Shown: in pieces, positions 1 to 8,460 of the stretch
How positions within the stretch are numbered: the first letter of the stretch is position 1
Layout: each line of letters starts with the position of its first letter
From: Flavobacteriales bacterium
GTDB lineage: Bacteria > Bacteroidota > Bacteroidia > Flavobacteriales_D > Cryomorphaceae
Assembly: GCA_007125175.1 (NCBI GenBank)
Contig: SLDS01000096.1
Span: 1-64,000, forward strand
DNA: 64,000 bases
Direction of reading: 5' to 3'
The notes under the pieces: model-generated
Database searches by the model: none
What the model saw: the letters and a program-made list of their open reading frames with translations, nothing else
Told to the model about the DNA's origin: nothing
Translations under genes and position numbers: made by a program

Positions 1-93
1 CATCTCGACGCCGACAATTTTGAGATCAGGCCCTGAGGGATTGCTTGCCTGCGCAGCTTTTTGTAGCACATTGAATGGTGATCCAGATTGGCC

Positions 94-1884
94 TCAATCT
101 TCTCCTTCCTCGGGCTTGTCATCCCTCTCATTGCCACCACCGGAAGGATCTTTCGCGTCTGGCTTCTTCTCCTTTGGTTTTTTTGCTTCTGAGCTTTTGC
201 TGTTCTTTTCCGACCTTTCATCCTCAAGCCATTTTGAGGCATCAAAAGGGGTGCTCGGTATCCAGTCCACATCGAGATCCCAATTGGAGCGCACATCGAT
301 ATCTTCCGAATAAAATGCCTGCCGCTCCGGTTGCAGCCGCTCTCTGTGGATGCCCGTATCCCACTCACCATTGTCATTTCGGTCATAGATGCCCATGAGC
401 TTGTATTTGCCAGGAGGCAGCTTATTTAGTTTGAAGCGGGTGGATTTCCTGGTGGCGAGGCGGCCCACTTCATTTTCATTCGAGTCGTGAAGGATGGCAA
501 TGAAGTGGCCTTCTTTCACGGGCTTGTCGAGCATAATCTTGATGCGCAAGCTGCCGTAGTATTCATCGGGATGTGAGCCAAATGCATATCCGAGGCTATC
601 GCTGAACTTGCCGTAAATGTCCTTAAAGGCTCCCTCCTCTGCAATGAGCTCATAGCCGGCATCCTTGCGAAAAGGGTAGTGAATGTCCAGCCTTCTCCGC
701 ACATTGCTCAGCTCGTAGCGCACATCGCTTACTTCCACAGAATCTTCGATGAGCTTGATGAGGGTGGTGTCCATGCGCTCCAAGGGGTAGTTGAAGCGAA
801 TGCTTACAGGCTTCTTTGGGTCAATATTGCCCCCAGAGGCACTGGAGGTAATTTTGAGCTTGGGCTTATCGCGAAATTTCGGGTCGGTTTCAAGGTACCA
901 ATCGCTGGTATCGGCCATGCGGTCGCTTTCGCGCAAAATCACTGTGATCTCTTCTATTTCCTCATAGTCTGATAGGTTGAGCCAGTTCTTCAGGGTGTCA
1001 CGGCTGCTGTTGAGGATGCTCACGGCTTCAATCTCTTCTTCAATTTCCGACTCCGGATTGAGAAAGCGTATGCCAACCTCCTCAGCCGGGAGGTTGAAAA
1101 TCACCTCGTAGTATCCGTAATCCTTGCTCACCACATCCTTGATGTATTGCGAAGTGTCCGCTTCTTCAAAGAGAGCAAAGACATGCTCATCCAAGCTGTC
1201 GCGGTAGGTCGAAATGATGAAGTAATCCAAGAAAGCAATGCGCTCCGGGGGGCCATCGTACTTGTAATTGCTGCTGCTTTCCTCCAGCGCGAACAATTTG
1301 AAGGTATCCGGTGGAAGAAAACGGGCATTGAATTCGCCCCGCTCATTGGTGATGGCCAGGTAATCGGGCGGGGTGGTATACGGAAGGCTGTCCTCCCATT
1401 GCCGGTAGAGCATTACCTTCACTTTGGGAACAGGCTCATTGCTCAGAGCGTCGAATACCGAGCCGTGGATGCTTAAGGAGTCGATATAGTCGCCGGTGCT
1501 ACAAACGTAGATCAAGGTATCGTTTACATTGCCTTCGGTGAAGTCTTTTATCGCCTCTCCAAAGTTGAATTGATAGGTCGTGCCGGGAAGCATGTCCTCT
1601 TCCCAGGTTACTCTCAAGGTTTTGCCCCGGAGTTGGTACTCGGGCTTTTTCTTGAAAGGAGGAGAAACCAAGAGCTGATCCTTAAAGTCATCAACCTGAA
1701 TGTATTCATCAAATACGATCTCGAATTCCTTTGCGGAAAATTGGGTGCTCAAGTTTGGAGGCTTGATGGAGACCGGTCGCGGCGGTGTCTCATCCTTATC
1801 ACCCCCTGTAGGTGCTGTTTGCTGGGCACAGGCGTAAAGCAGCAGGGCGAAAACGGCCGTGAAGAGGCGTGATTTTAAGGCCAT
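94..1884 (-). CDS. Ig-like domain lipoprotein (SbsA_Ig type)
   Basis: Predicted 596-residue surface or periplasmic lipoprotein. A signal peptide ends in a lipobox LYAC with Cys19. It is followed by the phrase TGGDKDETPP and an SbsA-type Ig-like domain (about 25-115) in which IVFDEYIQVDD matches the usual ITFDE core. The middle is beta-rich and unassigned. The last 45 residues are a charged Lys/Glu/Asp/Pro tail. Proteins with this N-terminus are common in Bacteroidota and usually annotated only as Ig-like domain proteins; the biochemical role is unknown. Its start overlaps the end of the upstream methionine sulfoxide reductase gene by 10 bases, so the two are probably co-transcribed. Confidence 0.85.
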   Translation of the reverse strand: MALKSRLFTAVFALLLYACAQQTAPTGGDKDETPPRPVSIKPPNLSTQFSAKEFEIVFDEYIQVDDFKDQLLVSPPFKKKPEYQLRGKTLRVTWEEDMLPGTTYQFNFGEAIKDFTEGNVNDTLIYVCSTGDYIDSLSIHGSVFDALSNEPVPKVKVMLYRQWEDSLPYTTPPDYLAITNERGEFNARFLPPDTFKLFALEESSSNYKYDGPPERIAFLDYFIISTYRDSLDEHVFALFEEADTSQYIKDVVSKDYGYYEVIFNLPAEEVGIRFLNPESEIEEEIEAVSILNSSRDTLKNWLNLSDYEEIEEITVILRESDRMADTSDWYLETDPKFRDKPKLKITSSASGGNIDPKKPVSIRFNYPLERMDTTLIKLIEDSVEVSDVRYELSNVRRRLDIHYPFRKDAGYELIAEEGAFKDIYGKFSDSLGYAFGSHPDEYYGSLRIKIMLDKPVKEGHFIAILHDSNENEVGRLATRKSTRFKLNKLPPGKYKLMGIYDRNDNGEWDTGIHRERLQPERQAFYSEDIDVRSNWDLDVDWIPSTPFDASKWLEDERSEKNSKSSEAKKPKEKKPDAKDPSGGGNERDDKPEEGED

Positions 1885-2342
1885 AGCATACTGAGTTGGG
1901 TGGCGAGCATCTCAAGGGCGGCTTGGTCACTTTCGTCAAAATCGGCTGGGCGCGTGCTGTCGATGTCCAATACTGCTACGACCTTCCCGCTTTGGCTTTT
2001 GATGGGAACCACAAGCTCCGACATGGATGCGGCATTGCAAGCGATATGTCCCGGAAAAGCGTGTACATCCGGCACCAAAATGCTCTCAGCCCTGGACCAT
2101 GCGCTACCGCAAACCCCTTTGGCGTAAGCTATGCGGGTACAAGCTACCGGCCCCTGAAAAGGCCCGAGTACCAGCTCATCTTCCTTGACCAGATAGAATC
2201 CCACCCAGAAATAACCCGGTAGCTCCTTGAGTACGGCGGCTGTATTGGCAAGGGCGGCGATGGGGTCTCGCTCTCCTTCCAAGAGGCCTTGGATGTAGCG
2301 CAATGTGTTTGCGTAGTCCCGCTTTGATTTCAGCATGGCCAC
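1875..2342 (-). CDS. msrC: Free methionine-(R)-sulfoxide reductase, GAF domain (fRMsr)
   Basis: A 155-residue single GAF domain that should reduce free methionine-R-sulfoxide in the cytoplasm. The three family cysteines are present at 68, 78 and 102, with the same 10- and 24-residue spacing as Cys84, Cys94 and Cys118 of the E. coli enzyme, inside CTRIAYAKGVCGSAW and FPGHIACNAASMSE. VPDVHAFPGH and SELVVPI are further family signatures. Length is normal. It sits between comF and the Ig-like lipoprotein on the same strand and overlaps the latter. Confidence 0.93.
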   Translation of the reverse strand: MAMLKSKRDYANTLRYIQGLLEGERDPIAALANTAAVLKELPGYFWVGFYLVKEDELVLGPFQGPVACTRIAYAKGVCGSAWSRAESILVPDVHAFPGHIACNAASMSELVVPIKSQSGKVVAVLDIDSTRPADFDESDQAALEMLATQLSMLWP

Positions 2343-2356
2343 AAAGATAGGGGCTT

Positions 2357-3064
2357 TCAGGCACTCGCGATACTGGCCATGCTCACCTTGGCGGCACCTC
2401 CGAACAGCACTGCGTGGCCGCAGGCTTCCATGGTACTGCCCGTGGTTATTACATCGTCAATGAGCAAAATGTGTTTTCCACGCATTACAGCAGGCTTTCT
2501 CGCTTCGAAGATCTGCTTTACATTTTCCCAGCGTTCGTAGCGGCCTTTTTTGGTTTGGGTGGGATTGGCAATGACCCGTTCTACCAGGTTTTTACCGACA
2601 GGTATACCAAGTGATACGGACATGCCTTGCGCGATGGAGTCGCATTGATTGTAACCGCGTGAGCGCAGCTTGTTCTTGTGCAGGGGCAGGGGAAGGATGT
2701 AGTCGGGCCCGGTGAATCCCCATTCGCGCAGCTCCCGCCCAAACATGCGCCCCAAGCTCTCTCCGATGCCCTGCTTGCCGTGGTACTTGAGCGCATGGAG
2801 GAGGGTGCGGGTGAGGTTGCCGCGCTCGAAGTGAAGAAATGAAAAGGCCCGCTCCACGGGTATTCGACCCCAAAACTTTTGCTCGATGGGATTGTGGATT
2901 ACACGGTGAAAATGTGTGCGGGGCAAGCTGTAGAAGCATCCCAGGCAGAGCACATCATCCGCGCTGTGAATGGGATAGCCACAGCCTTGGCACACTGTTG
3001 GAAAGATAAGGTGGCTCAGGCTGTAGATCGAAGTAGAATTGTATTTTTGTCCGGTAATACCCAT
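2357..3064 (-). CDS. comF: ComF family phosphoribosyltransferase-like protein
   Basis: A 235-residue ComF-type protein. An N-terminal zinc-binding cysteine set (C25xxC28, C40xxC43) precedes a type I phosphoribosyltransferase fold with the PRPP loop LIDDVITTGS (201-210). ILPLPLHK and RSRGYNQ are conserved ComF motifs. In competent bacteria ComF takes part in uptake of transforming DNA; whether this organism is competent is not visible here. An in-frame start exists upstream at 3121, but the extra 19 residues are not ComF-like and would crowd the divergent gene at 3145, so the ATG at 3064 is preferred. Confidence 0.9.
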   Translation of the reverse strand: MGITGQKYNSTSIYSLSHLIFPTVCQGCGYPIHSADDVLCLGCFYSLPRTHFHRVIHNPIEQKFWGRIPVERAFSFLHFERGNLTRTLLHALKYHGKQGIGESLGRMFGRELREWGFTGPDYILPLPLHKNKLRSRGYNQCDSIAQGMSVSLGIPVGKNLVERVIANPTQTKKGRYERWENVKQIFEARKPAVMRGKHILLIDDVITTGSTMEACGHAVLFGGAAKVSMASIASA

Positions 3065-3144
3065 CGGTGCGCAGGCTTTTGGCCTTCGCCAGCAAGGTAC
3101 TAAAATCCCCTTTTTGTTCAAACCCCGCTAAACCTCATTGCAAG

Positions 3145-4044
3145 ATGGATGAACCCAAAAAATCCAATAAGAAAAGCATCGCCATTGTGCTGCTTTCCAT
3201 ACTGGCCCTGGCCTTTGCGGTATTGTATTTTCTCAAGGCCACGGAAGTAGAAGACAAGGAAGAAACCATCTCTACCATTGAGCTGGAAAAGCTGCAGTTG
3301 AAGAGCGACCTCCAGGAAATGCTCATTCAGTACGACACCCTGACTGTTCAAAATTCGCAGCTCAATGCCGAAATGCTGGGGCAGCAGGAGCAGATACGCG
3401 ACATGCTCAAGCAAATTGAGAAACACAAGGATGATGCATGGATCATCCACAAGCTCAAGAAGGAGGCCGCTACCCTTCGGGATATCATGAAGGGATACCT
3501 CGTAACCATTGACTCCCTGAACACGCTTAATATCGACCTGCAGAAGGACAAAGAATTTCTCGTGGAGGAGCTCTCCCAAGCCAAGACAAAGGCACAAGCC
3601 CTGGAAAAGGAAAAAGAGGGCTTGAAAAGCAAGGTGGAAACAGGCTCAGTGCTGCGTACGGATGCCCTGAGCAGCGTGGGTATACGGGTGCGCAATAATG
3701 GCAAGCAGGTAGAAGTGAACAGGGCCAACCGCACCGAGCTGATCCGAACCTGTGCCACCATCGCCGAGAACATCATCGCTGAGCCGGGAAAGAAGAGTGT
3801 TTACTTGCGCATCATTTCACCGGAGGGCATCGTCTTGGATTCCGAGAACGACGACAGCAAGCGATTCGACTTCGAAGGGGTGAGCGGCAAGTACAGCGTG
3901 AAGCGCACCTTCGACTATCAAAACAAAACGGAGGATCTCTGCATCTTTTACACCGCTCAGGACGATTTACCCGGAGGGCGCTATATTGTGGAGATGTACG
4001 AGTCGGGTGTCCTAATCGGCAAAACAGAACTGGATCTCAAATAG
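3145..4044 (+). CDS. Hypothetical membrane-anchored coiled-coil protein
   Basis: Not recognised as a named family. The 299-residue product has a short basic N-terminus, one transmembrane helix (about 11-30), a long heptad-rich coiled coil (about 37-190) and a mixed C-terminal domain (about 200-299) that looks globular and beta-rich. This is the architecture of a single-pass inner-membrane protein whose soluble part faces the periplasm. The ATG at 3145 was chosen because the stretch from an upstream start at 3067 lacks protein-like character and overlaps the comF leader. It diverges from comF and converges on the large outer-membrane-type gene. Confidence 0.75.
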   Translation: MDEPKKSNKKSIAIVLLSILALAFAVLYFLKATEVEDKEETISTIELEKLQLKSDLQEMLIQYDTLTVQNSQLNAEMLGQQEQIRDMLKQIEKHKDDAWIIHKLKKEAATLRDIMKGYLVTIDSLNTLNIDLQKDKEFLVEELSQAKTKAQALEKEKEGLKSKVETGSVLRTDALSSVGIRVRNNGKQVEVNRANRTELIRTCATIAENIIAEPGKKSVYLRIISPEGIVLDSENDDSKRFDFEGVSGKYSVKRTFDYQNKTEDLCIFYTAQDDLPGGRYIVEMYESGVLIGKTELDLK

Positions 4045-4118
4045 AGTTTTTCAATCCCGTGAGTGAGGGATGGACAGACACTTTCAGGACTTCTGCAAGC
4101 CTGCCGCTGTGAAATCCA

Positions 4119-7100
4119 TCAGAAGAAAGCGCGCACCTGCACATTGCCGGTGTGCACAGCATCCACATCTTCTGATTTGCGGCCATTGTAGCTCAGATTC
4201 AGCTGCATGTTTTTCCCGAGCTGCCGCTGTATCCCTGCTCCCCAGGTGAAGTTGGAGCCGTTTTGGAGCCCGTCCAGCATCTCGTAGGCGAGGCTGTTAT
4301 TGCTCACACCGCTGTAATCGATTGCGATGAAGTTGAAATGTGCGAAGAGCGAGCCCGACTCGATCTTATTGGCGCGCAGATCCAGCCCAAGGTCATAGAG
4401 CGTGGCTTCTTCTCCGCCCAGGTCTTCCTTGTTGTTCCTTTGGGTGAATTGCCCGATAAAGCTCAGCCTAAAAGTCGTTCCCGGCTGGTAGGTGAAGGTT
4501 TGCTTGACCTGGTAATAGTCGATTTCGAAGGTGCGGCCATCGGCAATTTCGCTGAGGCTGGATCGCTTGCCCACTTCCTGCTCGCTGATCAAGGCGAAGG
4601 CCGGAGTAAAGTTGTAGCGCACACGGCCGATATGCGACTCCTGCTGGCGCTCCTCAAAGCCACTTGTAAAGGGGCTTTTGCCTTTGGTTTGATGGTAGGT
4701 ATAGTCGATACCAAATTTGCTGCTGGTGCGGTTGTAGAAAAGTGTGTGGCGTATGCTCGAGGACTGTGATATGAGGCTGGTGTCGCCGATGTCTTGCTCG
4801 AAAGGATTGAAGCGACTCAGGCCTTCCTCTACTTGTGTGCGCCGCTGTATGCGAAAGGCCGTTTGGCTGCTGAATTTGGCCGCTATACCCCTCCAATCTT
4901 CCTTGCCCATCCATGCCGCCGCCGGGTTGATGTTGAGCGATTGCGAAAATTGATTGCTGTATGCGCGGATGTACTCATTGGTGGGAGTGAACACGCGTAT
5001 ATAGCGCTCTCCATCTTCGGGTCTGGCCAATTCAAATTCATTGAGCTCTTTGATTCCATTGCCATTGTAGTCTATCCAGGTGTAAGGCCCCTGCCCGGTG
5101 GGGTCGAATACGAAGATGAACTCCTGCCGACGCTCCAATCCTGATCCCAATTCGTAATAGGTGCTCGATACAATGCTGTTTTTGGCCAGACGCAGGTTGT
5201 GCTCCATGCGCGAGAGCAGGGTTCTTTCAGGGGCATTGTTGCTCAGCTCATCGTTGATGATATTGAGCACCCGGTTGGATAAACTGGCCTTGAAGGTGTG
5301 GTTGGGATTCTGCACCATACCGAGCTCTACCCCGTAGTGGCTGGCATGGGTGCTCTGCCCGAGGTTGTTGAATTCGGTCGCATAGTCGCTGCGCTCGCGG
5401 TAAAAGACTTTGTAATTGATTTTGGCCGTATCGTGATTGGTGAGGTATACCTGCCAATCGTAAAATTTGTAGGCCATGCTGGATAGGGAATCCTGTGTGT
5501 TGAAGCGCATGTTTTCTTCACGTTCATCTTCGAAGCCGATCCGGGTGAACCACACGTTCTTCTCTACCCTCGAGCGGTGTCTGGTAAAGCTGCTTCGCTC
5601 GATTCCATCACTGCTCAGTCGGCTTCCGCGAAACCAAATATCGAAACCTTCAATATCGGCATCGGCAGCGAGTTCGTGTTTGTGGCCGCTATAGAGGTCA
5701 CCTGCCCGAAAGGTATTGTATGCATAGTTTACATCGAACAGCTCTGCTTTCTTCAAGCCAAACTGGGCATTTCCCACTTGTTGCTGGCTCAGCACCACTT
5801 CTTCACTCAGGTTCCAGTCGCGGTTGAACTCCACAGAGCGGTAAGGCTCTATGGGTTGAAAGTTTTCTCCAATGCTCTCGAGCACTAGTCCAGCCTTGAG
5901 CATCGTAGGCTGGGCTTTTTGGCTTAGGGGCTGCTCATGGCTGAGCCTCGCCAGGAAACCATGGCTCGTATTGTTTTCACTGTCCCTGTCGGAAAAGGTG
6001 TTGAGGTCTTGGTTGGTAAATCCCGCTTCTACTTCGGCAGTAGTGTAGGAACCAATTTTGGCGCTACCCCCTATCATCATCATTTGGTTTTTGCGGGGAG
6101 CGACCAAGCGACGTACTGGAGCAAAATTGCCCTTGCGCCTGGGTTCCGGGCCGCTCAGGTCGGGGGCTACCCACTTGAATACCCGACCGGTGGCATCAAA
6201 TCCCTCTTGCACATAGTCGCCATTGCCCTGGCCTACTTCGCTGAAGTTGACCTGATACAGCTCTGGAGCCGGCCCCGTGGCCCTCACAAATACACTGTCA
6301 AAGCCCAGGCTGTCGGTGAGGGAGTATAGGATCTGATTGTTGTTGAATTCCGCCACACGCTGAAAGCTGGGAGCCACGGCCTGCTGCAGGTTGTCGCCGA
6401 CGGCATCGAGAATAGCCCTGTCCATATCTGTCAGGTCTTGCTGCAGTGGCTGATTCTTGGCGTCCTGTTCTGAGAAGTAGTTCACATAGAAGTGGTACCT
6501 GTCCGATTTTATTCCTGTGGCCGTTTGCATCATGCTCCTCGCATAATTGGCATCGGTGTACTGAAATTCCACCGCTATACGCTTGTCTTTGTTGATGAGC
6601 TGCCTCGCGGTAAAGGTGATCTCAGCGGTGTTGTAATCAATCACATAGTCGTTTTCCTGCCCCCGCTGCATTTCTCTGCCGTCTATGAAAACCCTTTCGG
6701 TTCCGGCCATGATTACGATAAATAGTTCATTCTCATTTCCGCTCAGGCGGTATGGGCCCTGATTGCCTTCCTGCCCATTGATGAGGTTTCGGGCGAATTT
6801 TCCCCGAGAAAGTGCGGCACTGGTCTCTGTGTACACCACGACCGATTCGTCTTTGTTGATGGGCAGTTCTGTGGTGAAACTGGCCCCTTGACCGCGTTTG
6901 TAATAGGTGGTGAAGTATCCATTGGGCTTAGACAGGAAGAAGTCGCCAGCAGTGAGCTTTGATCGCTCGTCATATAGTTGGATGAATACCTGGTCAAATT
7001 CCTGCAATGTTGCCGTATTGCCTTCCGGCTGTATAGGGATATTGTCATCGCTTACCGAGGCCATGATGCCAATTCTGTCGTTGAGCTTTCCGTTGAGCTG

Positions 7101-7670
7101 TAGGCTCATGGTGCTATTAACCGTCAAGTCCTGGGCATTGCCAAAGCCCACGCCCCTCGATATGCTGCCCGTGCGGTTGAGCTGGCTGGAGCCAAAAATG
7201 GATTCCTCTTCTGCTGCCTGAGGGCGAAAGGTGTAAGGCTCATATGTGTACTGCTCTTCGCTCTGAATAAGGTCGGATGAGCGGCGCTGATACACCTTTG
7301 AGAAATCGAAATGGAAAACGCGGTACTCGATTTTGATTGCTTCTTCCGGGTAGCTTGGTTCATGCCAAATGAGATTTGCTTCGGCATAGTCGATGCTGTA
7401 GCTGCTGCTGTCAAGCTCTCCCTGAGGGCTGCTCAGCATCAGGCTGCCCGGTATGAGGCTAAGGGTGTCAATGCGGCTTGTGTCGCTGGTAATGTGGAGG
7501 ATAGTGTCGCGATGGTTGTCCAAATCCTGGCCGTATGCTTGCTGCGCAACGAAGAATATCGGTACGAAGAGAACAAAGACCCGTTGAAATTTCTTTACTG
7601 AGGCAGGTCTTCGGTGCTCAGCATTTACACTACATTTGAGCTTCCGCAAACAAATCACAAAATTTCCCAA
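4119..7670 (-). CDS. Large outer-membrane-type protein, SprA-like N-terminal motif, unknown function
   Basis: A 1183-residue protein with a hydrophobic signal sequence (about 27-47, ending AYGQ), no lipobox, and long runs of alternating aromatic and polar residues typical of an outer-membrane beta barrel, ending in the aromatic pair FF. Around residues 170-240 it contains SISRGVGFGNAQDL and DNIPIQPEGNTATLQEF, resembling a segment I associate with the gliding/type IX secretion protein SprA and related Bacteroidota proteins; that resemblance is from memory. It is about half the length of SprA. No ATG precedes the signal sequence. Translation must start at TTG 7670, GTG 7658 or TTG 7649; the first is reported, the latter two would give a better-proportioned signal peptide. 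Confidence 0.72.
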   Translation of the reverse strand: MGNFVICLRKLKCSVNAEHRRPASVKKFQRVFVLFVPIFFVAQQAYGQDLDNHRDTILHITSDTSRIDTLSLIPGSLMLSSPQGELDSSSYSIDYAEANLIWHEPSYPEEAIKIEYRVFHFDFSKVYQRRSSDLIQSEEQYTYEPYTFRPQAAEEESIFGSSQLNRTGSISRGVGFGNAQDLTVNSTMSLQLNGKLNDRIGIMASVSDDNIPIQPEGNTATLQEFDQVFIQLYDERSKLTAGDFFLSKPNGYFTTYYKRGQGASFTTELPINKDESVVVYTETSAALSRGKFARNLINGQEGNQGPYRLSGNENELFIVIMAGTERVFIDGREMQRGQENDYVIDYNTAEITFTARQLINKDKRIAVEFQYTDANYARSMMQTATGIKSDRYHFYVNYFSEQDAKNQPLQQDLTDMDRAILDAVGDNLQQAVAPSFQRVAEFNNNQILYSLTDSLGFDSVFVRATGPAPELYQVNFSEVGQGNGDYVQEGFDATGRVFKWVAPDLSGPEPRRKGNFAPVRRLVAPRKNQMMMIGGSAKIGSYTTAEVEAGFTNQDLNTFSDRDSENNTSHGFLARLSHEQPLSQKAQPTMLKAGLVLESIGENFQPIEPYRSVEFNRDWNLSEEVVLSQQQVGNAQFGLKKAELFDVNYAYNTFRAGDLYSGHKHELAADADIEGFDIWFRGSRLSSDGIERSSFTRHRSRVEKNVWFTRIGFEDEREENMRFNTQDSLSSMAYKFYDWQVYLTNHDTAKINYKVFYRERSDYATEFNNLGQSTHASHYGVELGMVQNPNHTFKASLSNRVLNIINDELSNNAPERTLLSRMEHNLRLAKNSIVSSTYYELGSGLERRQEFIFVFDPTGQGPYTWIDYNGNGIKELNEFELARPEDGERYIRVFTPTNEYIRAYSNQFSQSLNINPAAAWMGKEDWRGIAAKFSSQTAFRIQRRTQVEEGLSRFNPFEQDIGDTSLISQSSSIRHTLFYNRTSSKFGIDYTYHQTKGKSPFTSGFEERQQESHIGRVRYNFTPAFALISEQEVGKRSSLSEIADGRTFEIDYYQVKQTFTYQPGTTFRLSFIGQFTQRNNKEDLGGEEATLYDLGLDLRANKIESGSLFAHFNFIAIDYSGVSNNSLAYEMLDGLQNGSNFTWGAGIQRQLGKNMQLNLSYNGRKSEDVDAVHTGNVQVRAFF
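7631..7638 (+). promoter_or_regulatory. Possible -7 promoter element upstream of xth
   Basis: TACATTTG is a perfect match to the Bacteroidota -7 element TAnnTTTG, 51 bases before the TTG start of exonuclease III. No good -33 TTG lies at the usual distance. It overlaps the first codons of the divergent outer-membrane-type gene. Confidence 0.35.
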
Positions 7671-7689
7671 TCCACTACCAATACGAAAA

Positions 7690-8460
7690 TTGAGTTTAAA
7701 AATTATATCCTACAACGTGAATGGCATTCGTGCTGCTCAAAAAAAAGGGTTGATCGACTGGCTCGAGGCCGCAAATCCCGACGTCTTTCTCGTACAAGAA
7801 ACCAAAGCGCAACCCGAACAGATCGACACAAAAAGTTTTGAGGCCCTCGGCTATCAAGCCATTGTCCATAGTGCAAAAAAGCCTGGCTACTCGGGGGTTG
7901 CCATTTTTTCCAGAATAAAACCGGATCGTGTGGAGATAGGCTGCGGCATGGAGAAATACGATCATGAGGGCAGGGTATTGCGCGCGGACTTTGGAGAGCT
8001 TACTGTGCTGAGCACTTATTTTCCTTCAGGCAGCAGTAGCGAGGCTCGACAGGAGTTCAAGATGGATTTTCTCTCCGATTTTACCCCCTTTGCCGAAAGG
8101 CTACTCAAAGATAGACGAAAGCTCGTAATTTCTGGAGATTATAACATCTGCCATAAGGAGATAGATATACACAATCCGGTGTCGAACAAGAATAGCAGCG
8201 GATTTTTGCCGGAAGAGCGTGAATGGCTCACTCGTTTTTTGAAAATAGGTTTTGTAGATTCGTTCCGAATTTTTCACCCGGAGCCCGGCAACTATACGTG
8301 GTGGTCGTATAGGGCCAATGCCAGAATGAAAAATTTAGGATGGAGAATCGATTACCATATGGTGTCTGAAAGCCTGAAACCCCAAGTAAAGGACGCCGGT
8401 ATACTCGATGACGTACATCATAGTGACCACTGCCCAATTCTGCTCGAAGTTGATGTTTAA
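7690..8460 (+). CDS. xth: Exodeoxyribonuclease III (AP endonuclease)
   Basis: A 256-residue exonuclease III/AP endonuclease for base-excision repair. Family motifs run in order: KIISYNVNGIRAA at the N-terminus (metal-site Asn), FLVQETKAQ with the metal-binding Glu37, SGDYNICHKEIDIHNP in the middle, WRIDYHMVS and a terminal SDHCPI with the catalytic Asp-His. The family N-terminus KIISYNVNG fixes the start at a TTG (7690); there is no ATG nearby and the longer frame from 7636 adds non-homologous residues. The 3' end overlaps the next gene by 8 bases, suggesting coupled translation. Confidence 0.93.
   Translation: MSLKIISYNVNGIRAAQKKGLIDWLEAANPDVFLVQETKAQPEQIDTKSFEALGYQAIVHSAKKPGYSGVAIFSRIKPDRVEIGCGMEKYDHEGRVLRADFGELTVLSTYFPSGSSSEARQEFKMDFLSDFTPFAERLLKDRRKLVISGDYNICHKEIDIHNPVSNKNSSGFLPEEREWLTRFLKIGFVDSFRIFHPEPGNYTWWSYRANARMKNLGWRIDYHMVSESLKPQVKDAGILDDVHHSDHCPILLEVDV

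Noticed and set aside
1-69. Open frame on the minus strand from a GTG at 69 running off the left edge (VLQKAAQASNPSG...)
   Set aside because: It could be the start of a gene after the Ig-like lipoprotein, but 23 codons give no family signal and a second frame is also open. Too short to call.
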